The notes beneath the pieces are model-generated. The model was not told where the DNA came from. It did no database searches and worked only from the letters and a program-made list of their open reading frames with translations. From Mercurialis annua (Eukaryota; Streptophyta; Magnoliopsida; Malpighiales; Euphorbiaceae), in the NCBI RefSeq assembly GCF_937616625.2, contig NC_065571.1, positions 57,211,651 through 57,275,650 of the forward strand: a DNA stretch of 64,000 nt, given 5' to 3'. Each line of letters starts with the position of its first letter. Position 1 is the stretch's first letter. Shown one piece after another: positions 1 to 12,600 of this stretch. The position numbers and the translations under genes are program-made.

Positions 1-2240
1 AGCTGCTTTGTTGTTATTCTTTATGACCACAGATTTGTTGCGAGCTTGAATTTTCGGTTTTCATTTTTTTCATTGAAGAAAAAAAAGGAATTTTATTTAT
101 GTAGTGATTAGGTGATTGAGAATGCAGACAGTTTAGGATTGTATTCTACAAGTTGAGGATGAAAAGTGTGTATAGAAGAGTGTAAAAATGACTCATTTGT
201 TTTGAAATAAGAGTGTGTCTGCCTTTATTTTTTTATTGGCTAATTTCAGGTTCATTTTTGAAGATGCAGCATTGTTCACTATCAGGAGAGTCGTATTTAG
301 CCATGAAATTTCTTGTTCTGATCATATTTCATAGCAAACACTATGCCATATGCATTATTAATTCCCCCTCTTCCGACTCGAATTCAATTGCTTTAATGTT
401 TTTTCCTTTTTGATTCATTTGAACTGGCATCTTTGAATTGGTTTGTGGATTAGTATATACTCCCTGCGAACTTGTGCACGGTTCATTTCATTTACGGAGT
501 GCAAAGTTCTACCCGCGAACTTGTTAACCATTTCATTTATGGAGCGCAAAGTTCATCCCAGAAAATTTTCGTAATTTGAAGTTTGCTTCCGCAAGCTAAG
601 TGGTAGAGCTGGCCATGGCCGGAGAAATGAACAATTCCTGTAGCAGCAAGCAAGCTACACTTTATAACTCTTCGAAGCTATATTTTTTTGATCTTAGATT
701 TAGTTAGGATGTCCCAAAATGTTAGGATTCTAGCTCTAGCATTGATTCCAAATCGAAATCTTAGAACAAATTATTTTGTTTGTATATCATTAAAACTCGT
801 CCGGAAAACGTAACCCTCAGCGTATTTTTCTTCCATAGGGGCTTATTACACTAAGGCGCAATGGATTATTATCGGAAACATGCTCAAAACTGGAAATAAA
901 GTTGGAATAGGAGGTCAAAGTCGGGGGGATTTTGAGTGATTAGGCCATTTTTGTAAAGGGGTAATTCAAAACAACTCATGACATTTTCGTATTTGATAAT
1001 TTTAATACAAACTTTTAAATTTGATAATTTTAAATACAAACTATTGATTTGTTGTAGTTCTCAATGCTAAACACTTCTCTTATAAAAATGTTGATAAGGA
1101 TGACGAAACAATGGTATAGTAATAGATATTATAGTGTCCACATCAATTTTTTTATCAAAAATTACATGATATTTTAAATTATACAAAATTAATAGTTCGT
1201 ATTTTAAATTGTTAAAATTAAAAGTTCGTGTTATGTTTATAATGGATATTTAAATGAGGAAATTACACACACCACCGTTAAACACATAAATAATCTCACT
1301 AATACAACTGGGCATGGCTCGCCACAAAAATACGACATTCTTCTTCTTCATTTCTTTTTCACGTTCTTATTTGATGTTTTTACCGCTCAATATATTGAAA
1401 TGTACAGCTTCTTTTTTCTAGGTAACATGTTATTCTCAACACGGTCTTTTTCTTCCTTTAATGGCCTGCCATTACTTGGCCATTGTTGGTAGAAGTAATC
1501 TGCTAGTTTTTGAGTTCGCTTGGAGTAAACGACAACGTCGAGATTGTTGAGAGTGACGATGATGAAATCGGTGAATCTGACAGTCGAATATTTAATCAAA
1601 TCTCTTTCGTCTGTTCTAAACATGAGATAGCTCACCAAGTGTTTGTTGTTTTATCCAAGTGAAGCTTTGAGCTTATTTTGATTGGTGCTACTTTTTCTTT
1701 GGTTTTGATACTGATGGGTGTGTGCCATTTAGAAATTAATGATGATTATTGTGCAGAGTTGAGTGATTTGTACTATTTAAGGAGAGTTTTGTGAATTTGA
1801 ATTGTAATTATTTATCAATGCTATTAAAAGTATGAGCCATAAAGAATTTGTTTGTTCAGGTGATAAAGAGGGTGGGCTAAGTTTGTGTGTAGTCGGGCCT
1901 TTTAAATTCCATGTCACTTTTTTTATGAATAAAATTCCATGTCACTTGCACAAAAACAAGGACATCGTTCTAAATTATTTCTGGAAAATGGATCAAAATT
2001 CCACTATATGATTGATTGCTACGGACGCGCTGATAATGTTGAAATGGCTTTCAACTTGTATGACGGTGCTAGAATTGAGAGATGGCTTTTGTTTATTTGC
2101 TAATTTGGTGTTCCTGCTCAAACTGCAACCTACTTCAATGATGCCCAGAAGCAAGTTACCAAGGATTGATATGGTTGATGGGAATTGTCTCTTAACAAAA
2201 AAAGATTGTGTACTGCATACTTCATTTAATAAATCTATTC
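1..2240. other. Left-edge intergenic stretch, no supported gene
   Basis: No convincing coding region is visible. There is a diverged tandem pair of about 47 bp at 466-513 and 514-558 (each starting GCGAACTTGTT/G and ending GCAAAGTTC). There is also an ultra-short duplication-flanked insertion at 1904-1947, listed separately. Open frames here are short and lack recognisable domains. The rest is AT-rich and looks like decayed repeat DNA. Confidence 0.5.
1904..1947. repeat. 16-bp direct repeat flanking a 12-bp insert (micro-retroposition scar)
   Basis: The 16-mer AAATTCCATGTCACTT occurs at 1904-1919 and again, exactly, at 1932-1947. The only sequence between the copies is 12 bp (TTTTTATGAATA). 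A long target-site duplication around a tiny A/T-rich insert is what an extremely 5'-truncated LINE or SINE insertion leaves. This is an inference from structure. Confidence 0.55.
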
Positions 2241-2269
2241 ATTTTTTTATTTGTAAATATTCGTAGTTT

Positions 2270-3665
2270 GCTATTGGATTACTCTTAGTTTACTAATAAC
2301 ATAATTATTTTTTAGTAAATTATAATAAACTAATAGTAAATTTTTGTTGAGTAATTAATAGTAAATAAAGTGAAACTAGTTTCATACATATTTTATAATA
2401 GTGATAGTAAACTTAATAAAATAGTATATTATAGCTTTATAATTCTGAAACTCAGATTTTAAGCCAATCCAACATGAAATGACTGAAAGTATAGTAGACC
2501 ATTAATAAACTGTTAGTGAACTTATAATAAAATAGATATTTAGTAAACCGTTAGTAATCTGTTAGTAAACTGAAACGGTATTAAATTAATAGTAAACTTA
2601 TTTCTATTGCAAAATAAAAGTAATAAAATCGAAACTAATTTAGTACGTTTTTTATAATAACGTTGGTAAACTGATAGTAAACTAAATATTTTATAATTTG
2701 AAAGTAAAAAATAGTAAATTAATTGAAACTAATTCAGTTATAAAGTTGAAACTAATTCAGTATATTTTTTATACTATTGTTGGTAAACTGATAGTAAATT
2801 AAGTAATATTTCATTTTAATATTTTATGATTTAAAAATAAAAAATAGTAATTTATTTTTTAAGTAAACCGATAGTCGACCTTAGTAATTTGTTAGTGAAC
2901 TAATAGTAAACATATATTTAGTAAACCGTTAGTAAACCAATAATAAATTAATAGTATACTTATTTTTATTTTAAATAAAAGTAATAAAGTTGTAACTAAT
3001 TTAGTATATTTTTTTATACTATTGTTGGTAAACTGATAGTAAATTAAGTAATAATTCATTTTAACATTTTATGATTAAAAAATAAAAATAGTAGTTTATT
3101 TTTTAAGTAAATCGATAATACACCCTTAGTAAACTGTTAGTGAACTAATAGTAAACAAATGTTTAGTAAACCATTAGTAAATCGATAATAAATTAATAAT
3201 AAATTTATTTTTACTGTAAAATAAAAGTAATAAAGTTGAAACTAATTTAGTATATTTTTTATATTATTGTTGATAAACTGATAGTGAACTAGGTAATAAT
3301 TCATTTTAATATTTTATGATTTAAAAATAAAAAAATAGTAATTTATTTTTTTAAAAACCCGACAGTAGACCCTTAATAAACTGTTAGTGAACTAATAGTA
3401 AATATATGGTAAACTTGTTTTGTACTGAATGAAATTTTAAAATGGTTTATTATGTCAAAACAATAAAAAATCTATGGCAGTCTTGTTTATCTTTCTAACC
3501 ACCAAAGTTGATGAATAGAGAGGGAAAATGCATAATTATGAGAGTTTAAGTTTAGGAATCAAGAGTTGCAATAGTAAAATTAATATGAAAGCATGCTCAC
3601 ATCAATGATTTGAATATGTTATTTCTCAATTTACCCAGTAGTAAACCGATAGTAATCTAATAGAA
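2270..3665. repeat. AT-rich tandem repeat, about 245-bp unit, built from GTAAAC/GTTAGT motifs
   Basis: The stretch is dominated by short words such as TTAGTAAAC, CTGATAGTAAA and GTTAGTGAACT. A longer period is visible: the anchor ATTGTTGGTAAACTGATAG recurs near 2775, 3021 and (diverged) 3265, and the anchor AGTAAACCGATAG recurs near 2860, 3105 and 3348. Both give units of about 245 bp, with roughly three to four diverged copies. Neither strand carries a coding frame. It abuts the large foldback element starting at 3696 and could be a minisatellite or the internal part of an older transposon. Confidence 0.6.
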
Positions 3666-3695
3666 AATTATTTTTTAGTAAACTAAAAAAAATTT

Positions 3696-6600
3696 GGGCT
3701 TCTTACTCAAATAACCAACATTTATCTTTGATTTACTTTTATACCAACACATATTTGACATTTTAAAACTATCATGCAAGGGAGAAATTATTACTTTTAT
3801 ACCATCCATATAAATAGAACCCTAATAACACAAATCTTCATAATTACAATTATTTTCTCTCTCCTCAAATTTCTCTCTCCTTTCTCTTTCAATTCACCTT
3901 TCACACAAATTTCAGATTTGTTTTTCGCAACAATCCGCCTCCGCCGTTCCATTTTTGCCGTTTTATCTCCGTCGTTTTGCCTCCACCGTTCCACCATCTT
4001 TCTTTTATCATTTTGATTTCAGATCTGAAGTTTTTAATTTTTTTTTTAATTTTTAGATCTGTAATTTGTTTATTTTTACTGTTGTTTTCACCATTAAACA
4101 TGTATAAAGATTATTTTTAAAGAATCTAATACTCATTTCATGTAATGTAGAATAATTTTGTGATTTTATGGAATAAAATTCTGTTATTTCTGCCTTTTTC
4201 TTGTGTTTCTGCGTTTTTTTTTATTCTGCAGAACGATTTGTTGATGATGATTGATTGCTGAATTATTGTAATGTTACAGTGTTGTTGATTTTATGTTGAC
4301 TTTATGTTGATATCAACTGATTTTTTTTATTGTTACATTGACAACTAAGATAACATTGTCTGTGAAATAAACTAAAAAAATTAAATTAAATTAAATTGAG
4401 ACTAGATAATGATATGGTAGCACAAGGGAAGAAGACATATAATGATGTTGCATTATTGTAATGTTACAATGTTGATGTGGTGTTGATTTTCGGTTGATAT
4501 TTTGTTGATTTTAGCATCAGTGAAGAAGACAATAATGATATTAAATTATTGTAATGTTACAATGTTTATCTTATGTTGATATAGTGTTGACATGGTGTTG
4601 ATTTTGGTATAGGTAAAAAATATAAATAATGATTTTGAATTATTATAATATTACAAATTTAAATTTATGTTGATACTATGTTGATTTTGTGTTGGTATTT
4701 TAGATTGGAAAAATATTTGATTATTTTAATGTTGATTTTATATTGATATATATAAAAAATAAAAGAGGTATTTCTATTAAATAGCACCACCTTTAGCGTT
4801 TTTTGCAATTTAAGCACATACTACATAGTGTCTCAATTGTTAGCCCAAACTTTCCAATCCTTTTAATTATTAGCACAGGTCGTATTTACGGCATCTGAAA
4901 TCCCACGTGGCTCGCCGGATTGCCTCGTCAACGCCAGCGTGGCCTTCTTTATGCGACGTCGTTTTGGATTATTCCTACCAAATAACACGAACTACCATTT
5001 TGTCTCAAATATTAGCACAACCTTTCAAATATTTTTACATTTTAGCCTAAAACCTGTTTCCGGCTATTGGAATCCAATGTGCACATTTAAGAATAATTAG
5101 TGTCGTTTCACGTGTTTCACACGTGGCTCGCAGTGTGACTCGTCAAATTATTAAATAATATTTAAAATAATAGTTAATTAGGAATAGTTTATCATATATA
5201 ATACTTTGAATGATTAATTTAATAGTTTAACATTTTAAATTGATAATAAAATTTTATAATTATAAAGAATTTAAATAAAAAAATCAAATAATAATTAAAA
5301 TATTAATTTATTAGAAGTAGTTTACCTTATTTAGAATTTTATATGATTTACATATAATTAAAATAGTAATTATTAACTCTAAATTAGCTTAGCATAATAG
5401 TTTATTTTAGTTAGTACTCTTTTTCTAATAATTATCTCAATATAGACTAAACAGGTTTTAGGCTAAAATATAAAAATATTTGAAAGGTTATGCTAATATT
5501 TGAGACAAAATGGTAGTTCGTGCTATTTAGTAGGAATAATCCAAAACGACGTCGCTAAAGAAAGCCACGCTGGCGCTGATGAGGCAATCCGGCGAGCCAC
5601 GTGGGATTTCAGATGCCGGAAATGCGATCTGTGCTAATAATTAAAAGGATTGGAAAGTTTGAGCTAACAATTGAGACACTTTGTAGTATGTGCTTTAATT
5701 GCAAAAAACGCTAAAGATGGTGCTATTTAATAGGAATACCCCAAAATAAAATATATAATAAATAATAAATTTTGATTAATTATTAGCAAAAATAAAGGTA
5801 AATAAATATTAAAAATAAAAATTAGTGTTAAAAAAGATTTACAAAATTAATACTATCCAGTTTATTAAATGTTGTTGATATTATGTTGAGATTGTGTTGA
5901 TATTAAAACTGACAAAAATGTCAACAATAAATAATGTACACATGTTGATTTTATATTGATTTTGTGTTGATTTTGAGTTGATATTTGATTAATTTTAATG
6001 ACAAATAGTATACACATGTTGATTTTATGTTGATTTTGTGTTGATCTTCAATTAATTTTAGGGATATGTGCATGTTAATTTTAGGTTGACATCAAGTTGA
6101 TTTTGCGTTGATTTTGATTAATATAGCTTAAATAATTGTACATCAATAAAATTCAACATTGATTTTATAATAAAGTTTGTACGTAGAACATAATATAAGG
6201 AGCAAAAAAACCAACCAAATTTCAAAAATGCCGAAATGAATTTAGTACATTCTAATAAAATAACACTCTAGAAAATGAAAGTTATAAAAAAATGGCTGAA
6301 TACCAATAGCATATGTTTATGTAGGGAATTTCAGAACGTTTATCGAGAAAAAAACACAAAGAGATCAATCATTCAAACAAATATGTGCACTCCACATTCC
6401 ATCCTGTTGCTTTTCAAATAAACATCTATTCCGCAAACTTACAGGAGGCATTTATTTCATAGACAATATTATCTTGTTTGTCAATGTTAAAATTAAAAAA
6501 ATTAGTTAATATCAACATAATATCAACATAAAATCAACAACACTGTAACATTACAGTAATTCAGCAATCAATCATCATCTACAAATCGTTCTGCAGAATA

Positions 6601-7126
6601 AAAAAATGCAGAAATATAACAAAACACAAAAAAATGCAGAGTTAACAGAATTTTATTACATAAAATCACAAAATTATTCTACATAACATGAAATAAGTAT
6701 TAAATTCTTTGAAAATACTCTTTATACATGTTTAATGGTGAATAAACAGTAAAAGATAAACAAATTACAGATCTGAAAATGAAAAAATAAAGAACAAAAA
6801 ATTTCAGATCTAAAATCAAAAATAGAAAAGAAAGATGGCGCGGGGAGACAAAGGTGGAACGACGGAGATGGAATAGCAAAAAACAGAACGGCGGAGGCGG
6901 AACGGCGGAAGCGAAGGAATAAGAACGTGGAGAAACCCTGCTGGACTCATGGAGAAGAAGAAGGAGCCGCCAAAATTCAAGAGAAAAAGAAGGAACAATA
7001 GAAAAGTAAGAATTCAAAGAAATTAGGTTACAATTTTAATTTTGGATGGTATGAAATGTAAACTTTGGCTTTGGACTGTATAAAAGTAAACTTGAGCCAA
7101 TTTTCAGTATATTGGATAAAAAGCCC
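3696..7126. mobile_element. 3.4-kb Mutator-like foldback element with ~675-bp inverted arms (outer element of a nest)
   Basis: The left arm (about 3696-4371) and right arm (about 6452-7126) are reverse complements with moderate divergence. Shared blocks include GGGCTT at the tip, the CCGCCGTTCC-rich segment, ATTAAACATGTATAAAGA, TTCTGCAGAACGATTTG and AATGTTACAGTGTTGTTGAT. The flanks AAAAAATTT (3687-3695) and AAGAAATTT (7127-7135) match at 8 of 9 positions, consistent with a 9-bp Mutator-type duplication. Inside the arms, 4262-4760 and 5873-6130 are full of GTTGAT words. No transposase frame is present, so the element is non-autonomous. A second foldback element (4765-5742) has jumped into it. 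The left arm has TATAAATAG at 3809-3817. Short open frames in the arms are arm-derived and not genes. Confidence 0.75.
4765..5742. mobile_element. 978-bp foldback MULE-type element nested in the outer element
   Basis: The arms 4765-5058 and 5449-5742 (294 bp each) are near-perfect inverted repeats around a 390-bp AT-rich spacer. The ends read GAGGTATTTCTATTAAATAG on the left and the complement of GGGGTATTCCTATTAAATAG on the right. The 9-bp word AAAATAAAA flanks both sides (4756-4764 and 5743-5751). This is a direct repeat as expected for Mutator-like insertion, though the word is low-complexity. The arms contain a block with CCACGTGG and GACGTCGTTTTGGAT. There is no coding capacity. Arm identity is higher than in the host element, so this insertion is younger. 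Confidence 0.82.
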
Positions 7127-7135
7127 AAGAAATTT

Positions 7136-9620
7136 TATGATAAGCACATGATAAATTTGTGGTAAACTAAATTTAAAAGATTGAAATTTTTAAATTAAAA
7201 ATTAATTTCAGACATTTAATAACCTTGATGTTAAACCCTAAAATAATTAATTTAATAACTATTTGTATTTGAAATATACTAAATTATATACACCTGCTCA
7301 TGCTGGGGGTGCATTGAAGAGGTTTAAGACATCTGATGTAGCATCTTACTCATGCGAATGAAGTGTAGGCATCCATTTTTACATTTTCCACAAAAAAGTA
7401 TATGGAAATAAGAAGATCCATGTATTTGGCTAACCAAAGATATAAGCCTAATGTTTATTTCCAGACTTGATGCATTAACTGAGTATTTGAATTAGAAGCA
7501 TGAACAATTGAACATAGCCATTTTGTCAGGTTACTCTTTACCATTACGGTCTGTCACCACTCCCCTAATAAAAAAAAGTGCATGGAAAATTTTAAGTTAT
7601 TGATCACTCCAACATCCATAACTTCTTATGAAGCTGAATTAAAATTGAATCAATTAGTTCCAAAATCGACTTCAGATCCGCTCGCACCATCAATGAATTC
7701 GAATTGGCCATCTGCGGTTTCCTAATTTTCATCAGGGTTCGTGTTATTCTTGCCTGTTTCGTCTAGGTCTTTTGTGTCGACACCCACCCTTTGGTTTTTG
7801 TCCGCTATTGGGAATCTCAGGTCGCGTCTAAACATGGTTCAGATTTAAGATTTTGCAGCAATGAGTTACCAAGACACTATGGCTGCACTACAAAATCAAG
7901 CACAATTCTTAATTTGGGAAGATCAAATTGAATCTGTCAATTTGAAAAATGAGTGCAACAGTAAAGTGGCAACAGAAACAATGGCAGGTGAAGGAGAGCC
8001 AAGTGAACTAAGTAATTGCTTGGGTAAAATGAATAAGTCGTATTTTTTAAAATAAAAAGTTTATTTCTGCAACAGATTTTGGTCAAACAGTAAATTTTAA
8101 TTAATTTTAGTCAATAGGTGTTGTTGAGAATATTTTGGTGTTTTATAGGTATTTGTCTAAAAATCCCTATTTAAATTACAAAAATTTGTAGTTGACATCT
8201 AGCTTTATCCTTTGTTTTTTGTTTTATTGTCGTCCTTTTAATTATTCGAGTTAGAGATAATATATTAAACTTCACTTCAAAATGGTCACTTGAAGCATAT
8301 AGCCAAGTAATACATTGCTAATGAGGAACAAAACACAAACAAAATGATAAAAAATGGCTTAATAGATATACCACTAACTACCCATGTGATCAGCTAAATT
8401 GCTTTGTATATGTATATTTAACTGAAGTTTAACATATCCTTCAACATAGCTGCGCGGGCATTCGATCGGTTCGGTTAAAATCAAACTAAAGTTTCTAAAA
8501 CTTATCTACCGAATATTTAAAACCAAACTAAATACATTAGAAATTTGGTTAAAACCAAAAATGACACAAAAATAATCAAAATCAAAAAAATTCGTTTTCT
8601 TTATCGGTTCGGTTATCAAACTGACCGAACTCATATTTTTTGCCGAGTCGAACTGATCCAATGTCATCGGTTTGATCTGTCGGATATGCACAACATAATT
8701 CATAATTAACATGCCGCAAGCAGTCAAATATATCAATCAATTTCCTAAACTACTACGAGAACATGCAAATATTAAATTCATGTTAATATGAGCACAACTC
8801 ACCGCCTTTTTGCCTTCAAAATATCATAATTAGTTGGTATAGATGCTGGAGAATATGTATAAATTAGTATTGATTGGGAGTGTGAAATATAATAGGCATA
8901 TAAGTTTGCTGGTTAAATTAATATATCCAAAACTACAATGAAACTGATATATATATCTGAATAAAAGTTGCACCAATTTTGTAGAGAAATTCAATATTTT
9001 GGTTTATTTATCTCAATTCAGAAAATACAAAATTGTTATGACATGAAATCTGCAACATTGTGAAACAGGCATAATTTGAAACCTAATATTACTTGAATTT
9101 TTTTTACCAATATTAACCAGAATCAAAATATAAAATAATGCAATTCAATAGTAAATTATTTTTAGCCAAGAACTTATTACTTTAAATAGTTAATGTTTTT
9201 TTTTTTGATAAGATAATAAATTTGACTTTTTATCATTTATATTGAGATAACACGAGCCGGAAATCTAAATATTACCCGACTTAGAAAAATCTGAATATAA
9301 TCTGAAATGACGAAAATTAATATTATACGAAACTGAAACGACAACAAAATATAATCTGAATACAATCCGTAACCATTTCTGTGCACAATTTAGCTACATG
9401 CAACTAGAATATGCTAATGTATTACTAGTAGTTTATTTTAATGTTGAAGAATAATGGGTCTAAAACAGCAGTTTAAAGTAAGATATTAGCTCATAGATTT
9501 GAATATTTAAAGAGATTACTGTGTAAGAGAACATGCGAGCAATCAGAAAACACCAAGTGTCGCCTTAATCCAGACTGTAATTGCAATCATAATTGTGCAA
9601 TCATTGTCTCTTTTTGATTT
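7136..9620. other. Intergenic region upstream of the peroxidase gene
   Basis: No gene is supported. The segment 8455-8660 contains CGGTTCGGTT-type words on both strands, common in decayed plant hAT-like MITEs. A run of T followed by TGATAAGATAATAA at about 9197-9225 looks like the tail of an antisense LINE. One 64-codon open frame at 7861-8055 has no recognisable domain and no splice partners. The last few hundred bases are presumably the peroxidase promoter. Confidence 0.45.
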
Positions 9621-9625
9621 CTGTG

Positions 9626-9633
9626 TATAAATA
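9626..9633 (+). promoter_or_regulatory. TATA box of the peroxidase gene
   Basis: TATAAATA lies 52 bp upstream of the first in-frame ATG (9685), a normal distance for a plant TATA box with a 5' leader of about 25-30 bases. The leader ends in an A-rich tract just before the ATG, which is typical of highly translated plant mRNAs. Functional assignment is inferred from position. Confidence 0.6.
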
Positions 9634-9684
9634 GTCTTTACTTTTTAATCAAAATCTATAACATTATACAAAAAAAAAAATTAC

Positions 9685-12600
9685 ATGATGAAAACTCAAA
9701 ATAGGTTCTTGATTGTTGTTCTATCAATACTTTTTGTTTCAACTTGTGTTTCTGCTCAACTTACCGCTAATTATTACAGTAAAACATGTCCTAATGTCGA
9801 ATCAATAGTTCGTTCTGCTGTTCTGAAGAAGTTTCAGCAAACTTTTGTTACTGTTCCTGCTACTCTCAGATTGTTCTTCCATGATTGCTTTGTCCGGGTT
9901 TGTATTTTACCATTTTTTCCTTAAATCTTGCTCCCATCACAAATTTAAGTAGTACTATAAGGTCATATAAAATCTGTCAATTTTCAATATGATATTATGC
10001 CGATAAATAACTCTCTCTCCGTCTCATATTTAGGAGTTTCATTTCCTTTTACATGAAAATTAAGAAAACATTTGAAAATATTTTAAAAATAAAAATCAAA
10101 CTTGTCAAATGGAACATTCCAAAACGGCAAATGAGACTTCTAAACCGGGACGGAGGGAATATATATTATTAGGATATGCTACTACATCAGTCCCTGTATT
10201 AGGCCCCGTATTAGTTGTTATCTTGCGTTAAGCTTAGCTTACATAGATATATACTTGAAATATGCTATTACCAGTTATTACATCAACTTCTTTTTACCTG
10301 AGAAATTTGAAATTTTTAGTAATATTTTGACATATACGATTGAAGGTTTAATAATGAATTGAAACATAAGATAAATTTGGTAAGTAATTGATCTAGATGG
10401 TACACAAATTATCTTTTTTTATATAATTTGGTGATCAAATTTTAATTTTTTACCAATTTGATCACTAAATTTTATTTTTATTTCACAGGCCAAAATATGT
10501 ATACATAACATAGCAATAAAAGTTTACTTTTCTTATTCTGAAAACTTGTCAATTAAGTATATATCAATGGATTAATTCCTAAAAAAATCACGAACTTTAC
10601 ACGAAATTTCATTTTAATCATGACCTTTAAAAGTTGCCATTTAAAGGCACGAATTTTCATATTGTTTCAAATTCATCATTTCAGTGTATTTTTATTGACT
10701 AAATTCTTCATTAAACCATTAATGAAAGACCCAAGTTATTAATCCACATCAAATCTTATTATCTTTCAGTTAGAGTATCTATGATTAGGAATTTTTAGTC
10801 AGATAAAATACACCGAATTTTACTTTGGTGATAGATTTGAAATAAAATGAAAGTTTGTGCTTTTAAATGACAACTTTTAAAGGTCATAATTAAAATGAAA
10901 CTCTGTGTAAAGTTCGTGATTTTTTTAGGAATTAACCTTATATCAATATATATTATGATATAGGGATGTGATGCATCGGTGTTGCTAGCATCACCTAGTA
11001 ACAGTGCGGAGAAGGATCATCCAGATAATCTTTCACTGGCCGGAGACGGGTTCGACACGGTGGTGAAGGCTAAAGCTGCGGTGGATAGTGTTCCTCAATG
11101 CAAGAACAAAGTTTCATGTGCTGATATTCTAGCTCTTGCTACTAGGGATGTCATCAACTTGGTATATATATTCATGCTAAAATCTTAACTTTCCAATTTG
11201 CTTATATTTCTTTTGTTAGCATATATATAAGTTATTATATAATAAGGAGTAGTCACACATTTTCTATACGACATTCAATTTAATTAGCATGATTTACACT
11301 AGCTTCGTAATGAAATGGAAAATTCAGAATAATTAAATGAAAAGAATGTACAATTTTGACTAAAAAAATAAGGGAAACTAATTTTTTTTCTATCGACAAT
11401 TTTAGTTCATTTGTCATATATATATAATGATTTTTAAATTTTTTCAGTTAGGTTCTTCATTATTTTAACTCACAACTCGTCTAGAGCTAATGTTTCATAA
11501 TGGTGTATGTCTGTGTATTTATTTATCCTACTTTCTAAAACGTCACGTCAGTTCCAAATGGGTGATAAGTATATTTGACAACACTCAAAATGTTGGATCA
11601 AACATTGGATGATTTTATATAAGGTAATGAGAAACACAAATTGTTATTTATTAGACATTTTAGAATTTGAATTTTCTATGATCATTCATTTTTTGTCATG
11701 TGTCTTCCAATCCAGTTACATCAACTCAAAAAAAAAAACATTTGAAAATTTATGAGCGAGTTTAATAAAGACATTCAATAAAAATTTAGCAACTTAACTG
11801 TAATACATTTAAATAGTTGAGTGACTCAAAAGTTCAATAAATGAAGGGTCATTTAGTCTATGAAGTTGCGACTCTGATCAATTAAGAACAATACTTTTAT
11901 ATTTAAATCAGTTAAATACAAAGTTGAATTACCTAGTCCTTAAATATATTTATATTGGATAATTTTATCTTAATCTGATCAAAAAAATAGAAACAATAGT
12001 ACTTAATTAGTTGATCAAAATAACTGAGAGTGAGTTATCTTAACTCCGAATCACAAATTTAAAAACCGAATTTTCCCTTTCCGCAAAGTTGCAGGTATAA
12101 ATATATTAATACCTGCAACTTAGTATAATTTATAATTGCAGGCAGGGGGACCATTTTATGGAGTTGAATTGGGAAGGCGTGACGGGAGAATTTCAACAAA
12201 AGCTGGCGTTCAACGGAAACTACCCGGCCCTCACTTTAATTTAACTCAGTTAAATTCCCTCTTTGCTTCTCATTCTCTTTCTCAGACTGACATGATTGCT
12301 TTATCAGGTAGTATCTTTTTTATATTACTGTTTGCACTCTAGATCAACAATTTTACAACTTTTAGATATATTTATTGTATCAGTTTTTATAAATTCAAAT
12401 AATAATTAGCTTTTATTTTATATTAAAAAAACTAACTTCTAAAAGGTAGGCGTGTTCGGAATGGTGTTAATCGGACCTGGTATTTTTATATGAAAGTTCA
12501 AATTTATTTTTATGATTTGAATCTGGTTCATAAATTAAATTTATGCGGATTTGGACATATGATCTTTTTTCAAACCTATGTGAAAATTTAACTAAAATCA

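Noticed and set aside
1387..1638. 83-codon minus-strand frame containing NLDVVVYSKRTQK, faintly like an FCP1-type phosphatase fragment
   Set aside because: Only one weak motif, no DxDx(T/V) catalytic site and no adjoining exons; too little to call even a pseudogene.
3774..4016. Open frames on both strands in the left arm (and 6700-7017 in the right arm)
   Set aside because: They are mirror images within inverted arms, low-complexity and without domains; transposon arm sequence.
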